Source: Bacteroidales bacterium (GTDB lineage: Bacteria; Bacteroidota; Bacteroidia; Bacteroidales; UBA932). From it: 64,000 nucleotides of DNA. Under the pieces are notes generated by a model. That model saw only the letters and a program-made list of their open reading frames with translations, was not told the DNA's origin and did no database searches. The stretch covers positions 1 through 64,000 of the forward strand of contig JAFSOA010000007.1 of NCBI GenBank assembly GCA_017447265.1, in the 5' to 3' direction. Positions within the stretch are counted from its first letter, which is position 1, and the number at the start of each line of letters is the position of its first letter. Below, in pieces: positions 1 to 7,372 of the stretch. Position numbers and translations under genes: made by a program.

Positions 1-197
1 TTGTCGGCGTTGACGATGATGACGTTGTCACCACAGTCCACGTGCGGCGTGAAATCCGGTTTGTTCTTGCCACGGAGGACAAGGGCAACGCGGGAAGCGA
101 GACGACCCAGCACCTGATCGGTCGCATCAATAACGTACCATTCTTTCTTGACGGTACCGCTATTGGCGGAAATGGTCTTGTAGCTTAAAGTGTCCAC
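1..197 (-). CDS. rplM: Ribosomal protein uL13, N-terminal part (cut by window edge)
   Basis: Reading the minus strand from a GTG at 197 gives [12 protein letters not shown], then [17 protein letters not shown] and [15 protein letters not shown] text (here [18 protein letters not shown]). This is the start of 50S ribosomal protein L13, a large-subunit protein that binds 23S rRNA. The first 65 codons are present and the rest lies outside the window. The GTG start was chosen because the protein matches the usual Bacteroidetes L13 N-terminus ([12 protein letters not shown]) exactly from that codon. A good promoter lies about 60 bases upstream. rpsI is the usual next gene but cannot be seen here. 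Confidence 0.93.
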   Translation of the reverse strand, partial: MDTLSYKTISANSGTVKKEWYVIDATDQVLGRLASRVALVLRGKNKPDFTPHVDCGDNVIIVNAD

Positions 198-238
198 TTT
201 GTTGATTTTTAGGTTAATACTGTAAATTTGTTGCGATT

Positions 239-256
239 CCCCGCTTTTTTGGGGGC
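239..256 (-). promoter_or_regulatory. rplM leader hairpin
   Basis: Just after the predicted rplM transcription start the RNA reads GCAGCCCCC, AAAAAAG, CGGGG, a short GC hairpin at the very 5' end of the leader. Ribosomal protein autoregulatory leaders occur on L13 mRNAs in several phyla, so this may be an L13-binding leader, but it may be only a 5' stabilising hairpin. The rplC leader at 32316-32339 starts in a similar way. Confidence 0.4.
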
Positions 257-258
257 TG

Positions 259-289
259 CAAATTTACGAATAATTTTCTCTCTGGCAAA
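259..289 (-). promoter_or_regulatory. rplM promoter
   Basis: On the minus strand TTTG (289-286) is followed after 19 bases by TAAATTTG (266-259). This matches the Bacteroidetes primary sigma consensus TTTG-N19-21-TAnnTTTG. It points to rplM, leaving a leader of roughly 55 bases. Confidence 0.75.
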
Positions 290-310
290 TTAATTTTCAG
301 GAGAATAGCC

Positions 311-910
311 TCAACGGTGGCGCAGGGCGAGTTCCCTCTCCACGTCGCCGACCGTACAGCCCATCGCCTCTAGCAGGACCAGCAGGTGGTAGGCCAGGTC
401 CGCCGTTTCGTAGAGGAAGCGGTCGCGGTTGCCGTCCACCGCTTCGATCACGGCCTCCGCGGCCTCCTCGCCCACTTTCTTCGCCATGGCCTTGGTACCT
501 TTTATAAACAGGCGCGTGGTATAGGAGCCTTCCGGCAGTTGGGCGTGTCGCTGCCGGACCACGCGCGACAGGGCGCGGAGGAAGCCCTCCTCCTCCAGCG
601 TGTCGAAGCAGGCCGTCGTGCCGCGGTGGCAGACCGGGCCGGCGGGATCGGCCTGGATGAGCAGGGTATCCGCGTCACAGTCGGGATACATGGACCGGAC
701 GGTCAGATAGTGGCCGCTCGTCTCGCCCTTGGTCCACAATTGCTGCCGGGTACGGGAGAAGAAGGTCACCCGCCCCTCCGACACCGTCTTCTCGAAGGCG
801 GCTTCGTTCATGTAGCCGAGCATCAGGACTTTGAGGGTCGTGGCGTCCTGGATGATGACGGGAAGCAGCCCGTCGCCGGTCTTGTCGAGCTTGAAATCGT
901 TGAAAGTCAT
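311..910 (-). CDS. hisIE: Bifunctional phosphoribosyl-AMP cyclohydrolase / phosphoribosyl-ATP pyrophosphatase
   Basis: Cytosolic fusion enzyme for steps 2 and 3 of histidine synthesis: removal of pyrophosphate from PR-ATP and opening of the adenine ring of PR-AMP. The HisI domain (about residues 1-110) shows FFSRTRQQLWTKGETSGH, the metal motif DCDAD and CHRGTTACF. The HisE domain (about 112-199) shows GEEAAEAVIEA and ETADLAYHLLVLL, the MazG-like metal helices. Length, 199 residues, is usual for HisIE. It is the last gene of the his operon, 12 bases after hisF. The stop codon is followed at once by an AT-rich stretch shared with the rplM promoter region; no clear terminator was seen. Confidence 0.96.
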   Translation of the reverse strand: MTFNDFKLDKTGDGLLPVIIQDATTLKVLMLGYMNEAAFEKTVSEGRVTFFSRTRQQLWTKGETSGHYLTVRSMYPDCDADTLLIQADPAGPVCHRGTTACFDTLEEEGFLRALSRVVRQRHAQLPEGSYTTRLFIKGTKAMAKKVGEEAAEAVIEAVDGNRDRFLYETADLAYHLLVLLEAMGCTVGDVERELALRHR

Positions 911-922
911 GGTTTCATCGTT

Positions 923-1680
923 TTAAAGCCGGACGGGAATGCCCGCCGCGGCCAGTTGCCGCTTCACTTCGGCGACTGTGTATTGTCCGTAATGAAAGAT
1001 GCTGGCCGCCAGAGCGGCGTCGGCCTTGCCGGTGGTCAGGACGGCGGCGATGTCCGCCACGCTGCCCGCCCCGCCCGAGGCGATGACGGGAACGCCCAGA
1101 CTCTCGGAGAGCGCCGCATACACCGCACAGGGGTAGCCGCTGCGCGTGCCGTCGTGCTCCATGGAGGAGAAGAGGATCTCGCCGGCACCGCGTTCCTCCG
1201 CCTCCCGCGCCCAGGCAAACAGCTCCTTGTCGGAAGGACGGCTGCCGCCATGTGTGGTCGCGCGCCAGGCACCCGTGGCATCGCGCTTCGCGTCGATGGC
1301 CACCACGACGAACTGACGTCCGTATTTGGCGGCGATCTCGCCGATCAGGGCCGGCCGTGCGATGGCCGCGCTGTTGAGGGTGACCTTGTCGGCCCCGGCG
1401 TCGAGCAGCCGCGAGGCGTCGTCCAGGCTCCCGATGCCACCGCCTACGGTGAAGGGAATGTCGACCGCCTCCGCCACCCGGCTCACCAGCGCCGCAAAGG
1501 TTTTCCGCCCTTCGAGCGTGGCGCTGATATCGAGGTACACCAGTTCGTCGGCGCCTTCACGGGCGTAGCGCCGCCCAGTTCCACGGCGTCGCCCACGTCG
1601 CGCAGATCCGTGAAATGGACGCCTTTCACCACGCGTCCGTCCTTTACATCGAGGCAGGGAATGATTCGTTTTGCAAGCAT
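923..1680 (-). pseudogene. hisF: Imidazole glycerol phosphate synthase, synthase subunit, broken by a one-base frameshift
   Basis: The gene starts at 1680 with [20 protein letters not shown] and runs in frame to DAVELG, then the frame is lost. The next frame carries on as [17 protein letters not shown] through IASGGAGS to the stop at 923. At 1571-1576 the minus strand reads GGGCGGCGC where GGGCCGGCGC would restore the expected text, so one C is missing. The total of 758 bases is one short of 253 codons, which fits a full-length HisF. The catalytic CLD and the later HDGTRSGYP region are otherwise intact. It overlaps the end of hisA by 37 bases. Either a recent mutation or a sequence error; all other his genes are intact, which favours error or a very recent event. 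Confidence 0.9.
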
Positions 1681-2387
1681 ACGCGCAATTGTTCAAGGGT
1701 GATACGTTGTTCATAGAGCGCCTTGCCGACGATGATGCCGGGCAGTCCCAGCGCGTCGGCCCGGCGGATGTCGCCGAGGGAAGAGACCCCGCCGCTGACG
1801 ATGATGCGAAGCGAAGGGAAGCGTACTTTCAAGTCCTGGTAAAGGTTGAAGGAAGGGCCCTGCAGCATGCCGTCCCGCTCGATGTCGGTGACGATGGCCT
1901 GGGCCAGCCCCAGCGGAAGGAAATCTGCGATCAGGGTCTCGAGTTTCACCGCGCTGTCCTCCAGCCAGCCTTTGACGGCGACTTTTCCGTTGCGGACGTC
2001 CGCGCCGAGGATGATGCGCTCGCCCCAGGCCGCCAGCCAGGCTTTCATCCGTTCGGGGTGAAGCGCCGCGACACTGCCGACGATCATCCAGTCGGCACCG
2101 GCGTCGTGGACCGATGCGAGCGCCGCATCGTCTTTGATGCCGCCGCCCCACTCGAGTTGCAGCAGGCCCAGCGCGGCGATGCGCTCCAGGGTCCGGAGGT
2201 TTTTCGGGCAGGACGACCGCGCGCCGTCCAGGTCCACCAGGTGAAGCCGCCGCACGCCGCAGCCGGCATAAGCGCGGGCCCATTCCACCGGATCGCCGCC
2301 ATAGTTTTTCTGCGTGGCGTAATCGCCTTGCGACAGCCGTGTACAGCGGCCGTCGATGATGTCGATGGCAGGAATGATCTCGATCAT
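1644..2387 (-). CDS. hisA: ProFAR isomerase
   Basis: 1-(5-phosphoribosyl)-5-[(5-phosphoribosylamino)methylideneamino]imidazole-4-carboxamide isomerase, a cytosolic (beta-alpha)8 barrel enzyme. It opens the ribose of ProFAR by an Amadori rearrangement, giving the substrate for HisF/HisH. The two catalytic aspartates are visible in IPAIDIIDG (near residue 9) and [10 protein letters not shown], and phosphate sites in EWGGGI and IVSGGVSS. Length 247 is usual. The start ATG overlaps the hisH stop as ATGA. Its 3' end overlaps the start of hisF by 37 bases, which suggests coupled translation. Confidence 0.97.
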   Translation of the reverse strand: MIEIIPAIDIIDGRCTRLSQGDYATQKNYGGDPVEWARAYAGCGVRRLHLVDLDGARSSCPKNLRTLERIAALGLLQLEWGGGIKDDAALASVHDAGADWMIVGSVAALHPERMKAWLAAWGERIILGADVRNGKVAVKGWLEDSAVKLETLIADFLPLGLAQAIVTDIERDGMLQGPSFNLYQDLKVRFPSLRIIVSGGVSSLGDIRRADALGLPGIIVGKALYEQRITLEQLRVCLQNESFPASM

Positions 2388-2974
2388 AGCGACAGGAAGT
2401 TTTGGAGGATACGGGCGCCGGGCGCGCTGCTCTTTTCAGGATGGAACTGCGTCCCGTAGAAGTTTTCGTATTTGAGGACCGCGCTGAACAGCACGTCCCC
2501 ATAGTGGCAGGTCGCCACGGTGTCGGGGCAGAGGTCCGCATAATACGAGTGGACAAAATACACATGGGAGGCGGGCTCGATGCCCTGCAGGAGCCGTCCT
2601 TCCAGGTTTCCGAGCTGGTTCCAGCCCATGTGCGGCACTTTGCAGCCCGGTGCGGGCCGGAACGAACGGATATGGGCGTCAAATACGCCCAAGCACGCTT
2701 TCCCCGGCGCCTCTTCGCTGTCGCGGCAGAGCACCTGCATGCCCACGCAGATGCCCAGCACCGGCTGCCGGAGCGAGCGGATGACGGGAATCAGGCCGCG
2801 CTCCGCAAGTTTGTCCATGGCCACACCGGCGTGGCCGACCCCGGGCAGGATGACCCGTCCGGCCCCGCGGATGACCGCGGGATCCGCCGTGACGCAATAC
2901 TGCGCTCCCAGGCGGTCCAGGGCATTCTCCAGCGAGCGGAGATTGCCCATGTCATAGTCAATGATGGCAATCAT
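2384..2974 (-). CDS. hisH: Imidazole glycerol phosphate synthase, glutaminase subunit
   Basis: Class I glutamine amidotransferase that gives ammonia to HisF. The start MIAIIDYDMGNLRSLENAL at 2974 was chosen because it is the conserved HisH N-terminus and overlaps the hisB stop as ATGA; a longer frame upstream is not related. The nucleophile is in GICVGMQVL and the His-Glu pair in QFHPEKS. VILPGVGH and MGWNQL are also typical. The protein has 196 residues, the usual length. It works as a complex with HisF, whose gene here is frameshifted two genes downstream. Confidence 0.97.
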   Translation of the reverse strand: MIAIIDYDMGNLRSLENALDRLGAQYCVTADPAVIRGAGRVILPGVGHAGVAMDKLAERGLIPVIRSLRQPVLGICVGMQVLCRDSEEAPGKACLGVFDAHIRSFRPAPGCKVPHMGWNQLGNLEGRLLQGIEPASHVYFVHSYYADLCPDTVATCHYGDVLFSAVLKYENFYGTQFHPEKSSAPGARILQNFLSL

Positions 2975-4041
2975 AGCATTCCTTTGGATGAAGGGAGTCC
3001 GCCGTCGAATACATTGCGCCGGACGGCCTGGCGCAGCGCCCGGGCGAAGGCTTTGAAAATGGCTTCTGCCAGGTGGTGGTTGTTTTCCCCTTCCGCCTCC
3101 ACGCGCAGGTTGCAGCGGGCGGTCATGCACAGCGACTTGAAGAAATGGGAGAACATTTCCGTAGGCGTGTCGCCGACATATTCCCGGGTGAAGCGGACCT
3201 TCCAGACACATTCGCTCCGTCCTCCGAAATCCAGCAGCACCAGTGCCTTGCTCTCGTCCATGGGCAGTACGAAGCCGTAGCGCCCGATGCCCCGCTTGTC
3301 GCCCAGCGCCCGGGCGATGGCCTCTCCCAGCGCCAGGCCCACGTCTTCCATCGTGTGGTGCTCGTCCACGGCCAGGTCGCCGCGGCACGAGAGCGCCAGG
3401 CTCACGCCGCCATGGTGGGGAAGCTGCTCGAGCATGTGGTCGAAGAAATGCAGGCCCGTGTAGATGCCGGAAGGACCTTTCCCGTCCAGGTCGAGCGTCA
3501 GCGTAATGTCGGTCTCCCGGGTCTTGCGCTCGACGGTCACCTGGCGGGAGCGGCTGCGCACCGCTTCGGCAATCTCCGCCCAGGTCATCGGGCCGAGCTG
3601 CAGCGCCTGCGCGCCGAGGTTCCGGGCCAGTTCGACATCGGTCTGCCGGTCGCCGATCACGAAGCAGGCGGACAGGTCGTAGCTGCCGTCCATGTACTTT
3701 CCGAGCAGGCCCGTCCGGGGCTTGCGGGTCGGGGCGTTCTCCTCCGGAAACGACGGGTCGATCAGGATATCGTCGAAGACGACGCCTTCGCCCGCCAGGG
3801 TGTTGAGCATCAGGTTCTGGCAGGGCAGGAAGGTCTCGAAAGGAAAGGCGGGCGTACCGAGTCCGTCCTGGTTGGACACCAGCACGAATTCAAAGCCCAG
3901 GCCGGTGAGGGCTTTCAGGCCCGAAATGGCACCCGGCACGAAGGCGAATTTTTCCAGCGCGTCGATCTGCTCGTCGGCCGGTTCGGCCAGGATCGTTCCG
4001 TCCCGGTCGATGAACAAGGCTTTTTTCAGTGTATCATTCAT
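2971..4041 (-). CDS. hisB: Bifunctional histidinol phosphatase / imidazoleglycerol-phosphate dehydratase
   Basis: Two-domain enzyme for steps 7 and 9 of histidine synthesis. The N-terminal HAD phosphatase (about 1-165) has FIDRDGTIL, LVSNQDGLG and VIGDRQTDVELA. The C-terminal dehydratase (about 168-356) has the manganese-binding motifs HFFDHMLEQLPHHGG, DEHHTMEDVG and NNHHLAEAIFKAFARAL. Length 356 matches enterobacterial-type fused HisB. It overlaps hisC by 8 bases upstream and hisH by 4 downstream. Confidence 0.97.
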   Translation of the reverse strand: MNDTLKKALFIDRDGTILAEPADEQIDALEKFAFVPGAISGLKALTGLGFEFVLVSNQDGLGTPAFPFETFLPCQNLMLNTLAGEGVVFDDILIDPSFPEENAPTRKPRTGLLGKYMDGSYDLSACFVIGDRQTDVELARNLGAQALQLGPMTWAEIAEAVRSRSRQVTVERKTRETDITLTLDLDGKGPSGIYTGLHFFDHMLEQLPHHGGVSLALSCRGDLAVDEHHTMEDVGLALGEAIARALGDKRGIGRYGFVLPMDESKALVLLDFGGRSECVWKVRFTREYVGDTPTEMFSHFFKSLCMTARCNLRVEAEGENNHHLAEAIFKAFARALRQAVRRNVFDGGLPSSKGML

Positions 4042-5068
4042 AGCGATAAGATTCCAGGGCTTGTAACAAACGGTCGTTTTCTTCCGGCAGGCCCACGGTC
4101 AGGCGCAGGCAGCCGGCACAGCCGGCGACCCGGCTGCGGTTGCGGACGATGATGCCCTGCGCCAGCAACCAGGCATACAGCGCATCGGCATCGGCCACCC
4201 GGACCAGCAGGAAATTGGCGTCGCTGGGGAAGACCGTGCGGACGAAAGGGAAACGGGGCAGCGCAGCGGCCAGCCGTTCCCGTTCCCGGATGAGGATGGC
4301 CACCTGCCCTTCCACCGGCGCTTCGAGCAAGGCCATCGCCTTTTCCATGGCAGCCCGGCTGAGGTTGTAGGGATATTTGACCTGCGACATCAGGCGGATC
4401 ACCTCGGTGCTGGAAATGGCCATCCCGATGCGCAGGCCGGCCATGGCCCGGGCCTTCGACAGGGTCTGCAGGACGATGAGGTTGTCACGCGCCATCGCTT
4501 CCGCAGCCAGGCTGCCTTTTTCGGAGAAATCGACATAGGCCTCATCCACGACAACCACACCGGGGAAACGCGCGCAGATCTCAAGCAGCTGCTGCTTCGG
4601 GAAGGCGTTGCCGGACGGATTGTTGGGCGAGCAGAGGAAGAGCAGCCGGGTATCCGCATCGCAGGCGCCCAGCAGGGCCTCGGTGTCCAGGTCGAACGAA
4701 GCGCCCAGGGGAACGGTGCGGACCGCCACGTCGTTGATGGCCGCCGCCACGGTGTACATCCCGTAACTGGGGGCGATGACCACGGCGTTGTCGCGGCCGG
4801 GCGTACAGAAGATCCGGAACACCAGGTCGATAGCCTCGTCGCTGCCGTTGCCGAGGAAAAGGTTCTCCGGCCGGAGCCCTTTGAGGGCGCAGATACGGGC
4901 CTTCAACGCAGCCTGGTGCGGGTCGGGATAGCGGTTGTAACCATTGTTGTAAGGACTCTCGTTGGCATCGAGGAAAATGCCGAGGGGTCCGTCGTATTCG
5001 TCGCGGGCGGTCGAATAAGGCGCCAGGGCGGCGATATTGGGTCTGACAAGCGGGGTGATGCGGCTCAT
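4034..5068 (-). CDS. hisC: Histidinol-phosphate aminotransferase
   Basis: PLP-dependent fold-type I aminotransferase that turns imidazole acetol phosphate into histidinol phosphate. The PLP lysine is in LQTLSKARAMAGLRIG. Other expected motifs are DANESPYNNG, FLGNGSDEAIDL, LFLCSPNNPSGN and VVVDEAYVDFSE. Length 344 is usual. The start overlaps the hisD stop as ATGA. Related aromatic aminotransferases exist, but position inside the his operon makes HisC near certain. Confidence 0.97.
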   Translation of the reverse strand: MSRITPLVRPNIAALAPYSTARDEYDGPLGIFLDANESPYNNGYNRYPDPHQAALKARICALKGLRPENLFLGNGSDEAIDLVFRIFCTPGRDNAVVIAPSYGMYTVAAAINDVAVRTVPLGASFDLDTEALLGACDADTRLLFLCSPNNPSGNAFPKQQLLEICARFPGVVVVDEAYVDFSEKGSLAAEAMARDNLIVLQTLSKARAMAGLRIGMAISSTEVIRLMSQVKYPYNLSRAAMEKAMALLEAPVEGQVAILIRERERLAAALPRFPFVRTVFPSDANFLLVRVADADALYAWLLAQGIIVRNRSRVAGCAGCLRLTVGLPEENDRLLQALESYRYE

Positions 5069-6342
5069 AGGGCTTCCATTCTAAGGGTGACGGCCCGCTC
5101 GTGGGCGGTGAGGCCTTCGGCGCGGGCCATGGTGACAATGGTGGGGGCCAGGGATTCCAGGCCCTCGCGCGACAGCTGCTGCAAGGTCATTTTCCGCAGG
5201 AAACTGTCGAGGTTGACGCCGCTGCAGGAGCGGGCCCAGGCACTGGTCGGGAGCGTGTGGTTCGTGCCGGAGGCATAGTCGCCGGCGCTCTCGGGGCTCC
5301 AGGGGCCGATGAAGACGCTGCCGGCGGCGGTGACGCGGCGGGCCAGTTCTTCCGGCTCCGCCACGGCGATGATCAGGTGCTCCGGCGCAAAGGCCTCTGC
5401 AAATTCGAGCAGCGCCGCGCGCGTCGGAAAGACCACGGCAAAACTGTGGGCCAGCGCACCTTCCACCTGCGTATCCCGCGGCAGGGAGCGCTTCTGCCGC
5501 TCGACTTCCTGCAGCACGGCCTCCGCGTAGGCTTCCTCCGTGCAAACCAGGACAGCCATGCTGTCGGCTCCGTGCTCCGCTTGGGAAAGCAGGTCAGCCG
5601 CCGCAAAGGCCGGCGGCGTGGAACGGTCGGCAAGCACCATGACCTCCGACGGCCCGGCCGGCATGTCGATGGCCGTGCAGCGCCCGCTGACCAGTTGCTT
5701 GGCCAGTGTCACATAGGGATTGCCGGGCCCGAAGATCTTGTCGACGCGGGGGACCGTCTGCGTCCCGAAAGCCATGGCGGCAACGGCTTGTGCCCCGCCG
5801 ATCCGGAAGATACGGTCCACGCCGCACACGCTGGCGGCGAACAGCACTTCCGGGGCGACGCTGCCGTCCTTGCGGCAGGGCGTGCAGAGGATGCGCTGCC
5901 GGCAGCCGGCCAGGGCGGCGGGGACGGCGAGCATCAGTACCGTGGAAAAGAGCGGCGCACTGCCGCCCGGCACGTACAGGCCCACACTGGCAATCGGCAC
6001 GGGACGCTGCACACAGACCACGCCCGGGGCCGTTTCCACGGTAATTTCGCGCGGTCGCTGCGCCCGGTGAAAGGCTTCGATATGGCTTTTGGCCGTGCAG
6101 ATGGCTTCCTGGACGTCGGCCGGCACCTGCCGGCAGGCCGCGGCGATTTCAGCGGCGGAGACTTCCAGCGGCGCGTCCACGGCGTCGATCTCACGCATCA
6201 GGCGCTGCAGCGCCGCGTCGCCTTCCTGCTCAACCGCCTGAAGAATGGCCTCGACGCGGGGCCGTATGCCCGCATAATCGACGCCCTGACGGCGGATCAG
6301 GCTTTCCCAGTCCGGACGGGGCGGATTGACATAGCGTTTCAT
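5065..6342 (-). CDS. hisD: Histidinol dehydrogenase
   Basis: Zinc enzyme for the last two oxidations, histidinol to histidine, using NAD. The start MKRYVNPPRPDWESLIRR at 6342 overlaps the hisG stop as ATGA and was preferred to a longer frame whose extra 37 residues are unlike HisD. Seen motifs: GLYVPGGSAPLFSTVLML, IFGPGNPYVTLAKQLV, AGPSEVMVLAD, QAEHGADSMA (zinc and base region), PEHLII and SGTNHTLPTS. Length 425 is usual. Confidence 0.97.
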   Translation of the reverse strand: MKRYVNPPRPDWESLIRRQGVDYAGIRPRVEAILQAVEQEGDAALQRLMREIDAVDAPLEVSAAEIAAACRQVPADVQEAICTAKSHIEAFHRAQRPREITVETAPGVVCVQRPVPIASVGLYVPGGSAPLFSTVLMLAVPAALAGCRQRILCTPCRKDGSVAPEVLFAASVCGVDRIFRIGGAQAVAAMAFGTQTVPRVDKIFGPGNPYVTLAKQLVSGRCTAIDMPAGPSEVMVLADRSTPPAFAAADLLSQAEHGADSMAVLVCTEEAYAEAVLQEVERQKRSLPRDTQVEGALAHSFAVVFPTRAALLEFAEAFAPEHLIIAVAEPEELARRVTAAGSVFIGPWSPESAGDYASGTNHTLPTSAWARSCSGVNLDSFLRKMTLQQLSREGLESLAPTIVTMARAEGLTAHERAVTLRMEAL

Positions 6343-7190
6343 AAGATGATCTTGTCTACGTCCATCACCAGGATTCCTTCGGCGCCGATGGCCTTGAGCT
6401 GCCGGACCTTGGTCCACAGGTCGGCCGCGTCGATGACCGAGTGCAGCGAGCACCAGTTCTCCGAAGCCAGCGGCATGACAGTCGGGCTCCGCATGGCGGG
6501 CAGGATGCGGATGGCCTCGTCCATGGATGCCCGGGGCAGGTTCATGAGCAGGTATTTCTTGCCACGGCTCAGGGTCTCCGACTCCATGCGGAACAACAGT
6601 TCGTCGATGAGATCCTGCTCTTCCTGGTTCAGGTTTTTCCGGGCAATGAGGACCGCCTCGGACTCAAAGACCGTCTCAACTTCCTTCAAGCCGTTGGCAA
6701 TCAGGGTGCTGCCGGATGAAACGATGTCGAAGATGGCATCAGCGATGCCGACGGCCGGGGCGATTTCCACGGAACCGGTGATGACCTCCACCGTCGCCTC
6801 GATCTGCTTTTCCGCCAGGAAGCGGCGTAGGATGTTCGGATAGGAGGTCGCGATGCGGCGGCCCTTGAACCAGGCGAGCCCGTCATAGCACTCCGCCTTG
6901 GGCACGGCGAGGCTCAAGCGGCAGGCGCCGAAGCCGAGAGGACAGAGGATGGATACGTCTGCACCGCACTCCGCCACTTCGTTCTGTCCGACAATGCCCA
7001 GGGTGGCCGTGCCACCGGCCACGACCTGCGGGATGTCATCGTCGCGCAGATACAGGGCCTCGATGGGAAAAGTCAGGGAGCGGGACAGCAGTTTCCGCTT
7101 GGGGGCATCCACTTCGATGCCGATGTTTTTGAGGAGGTTGACGCTTTCTTCGTAGAGCCTCCCTTTCGATTGGATAGCGATTCTGATCAT
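6339..7190 (-). CDS. hisG: ATP phosphoribosyltransferase, long form
   Basis: First and committed enzyme of histidine synthesis; joins ATP and PRPP. The catalytic part (about 1-205) has IRIAIQSKGRLYEESVNLL, GIVGQNEVAE and the PRPP loop region GSVEIAPAVGIADAIFDIVSSG. The last 75 or so residues form the ACT-like HisG_C domain (SPTVMPLASENWCSLHSVI, GAEGILVMDVDKIIL), which carries histidine feedback inhibition. Length 283 marks the long, HisZ-independent form. It is the first structural gene of the operon and lies 11 bases after the attenuator terminator. Confidence 0.97.
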   Translation of the reverse strand: MIRIAIQSKGRLYEESVNLLKNIGIEVDAPKRKLLSRSLTFPIEALYLRDDDIPQVVAGGTATLGIVGQNEVAECGADVSILCPLGFGACRLSLAVPKAECYDGLAWFKGRRIATSYPNILRRFLAEKQIEATVEVITGSVEIAPAVGIADAIFDIVSSGSTLIANGLKEVETVFESEAVLIARKNLNQEEQDLIDELLFRMESETLSRGKKYLLMNLPRASMDEAIRILPAMRSPTVMPLASENWCSLHSVIDAADLWTKVRQLKAIGAEGILVMDVDKIIL

Positions 7191-7201
7191 GATATACTAT
7201 G

Positions 7202-7233
7202 AAAAAACCGGCCTTTGCATGCAAGGGCCGGTT
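7202..7233 (-). terminator. his operon attenuator terminator
   Basis: On the minus strand AACCGGCC (7233-7226) pairs with GGCCGGTT (7213-7206), and the inner TTGCATGCAA is itself a palindrome. The stem is followed at once by a run of six T ending near 7202. It stands between the leader peptide (7284-7334) and hisG (7190), where a Rho-independent attenuator terminator is expected. I could not settle the competing antiterminator fold by eye. Confidence 0.85.
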
Positions 7234-7283
7234 CAGGTCAATATCTAAATACCTCTTTATAATACAACAAGGGTCCCGCCCTA

Positions 7284-7334
7284 TCATTCAATGATATGGT
7301 GGTGATGATGCTTGTTGGTGAGGCGTGCGTTCAT
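7284..7334 (-). CDS. hisL: his operon leader peptide with five consecutive histidines
   Basis: A 16-codon frame, MNARLTNKHHHHHIIE, then TGA, too short for normal gene finding. The His run is coded CAT CAT CAC CAC CAT. It sits 5-8 bases after the predicted transcription start, 50 bases before the terminator at 7202-7233 and 94 bases before hisG. By analogy with enterobacterial HisL, ribosome stalling at the His codons when charged tRNA-His is scarce should prevent the terminator from forming. Near-leaderless position and use of both His codons are seen; the attenuation role is inferred. Confidence 0.88.
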   Translation of the reverse strand: MNARLTNKHHHHHIIE

Positions 7335-7341
7335 TTCACTG

Positions 7342-7372
7342 CAAAGGTAGTGATTATTCTTTTCCATGCAAA
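7342..7372 (-). promoter_or_regulatory. his operon promoter
   Basis: On the minus strand TTTG (7372-7369) is followed after 19 bases by TACCTTTG (7349-7342), a near perfect Bacteroidetes promoter. Its upstream element lies inside the last codons of lpxK, so the his operon has its own start but sits directly behind lpxK. Confidence 0.85.

Noticed and set aside
223..230. TAAATTTG on the plus strand near rplM
   Set aside because: No plus-strand gene follows, and no TTTG lies at the -33 distance.
386..1702. Long plus-strand frames opposite his genes, and similar ones opposite susC/susD and the S9 genes
   Set aside because: High G+C makes long open antisense frames; they lack promoters and protein-like patterns, while the minus-strand genes are certain.
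1483..1714. Separate short genes around the hisF start
   Set aside because: They are the two halves of one frameshifted hisF, not independent genes.
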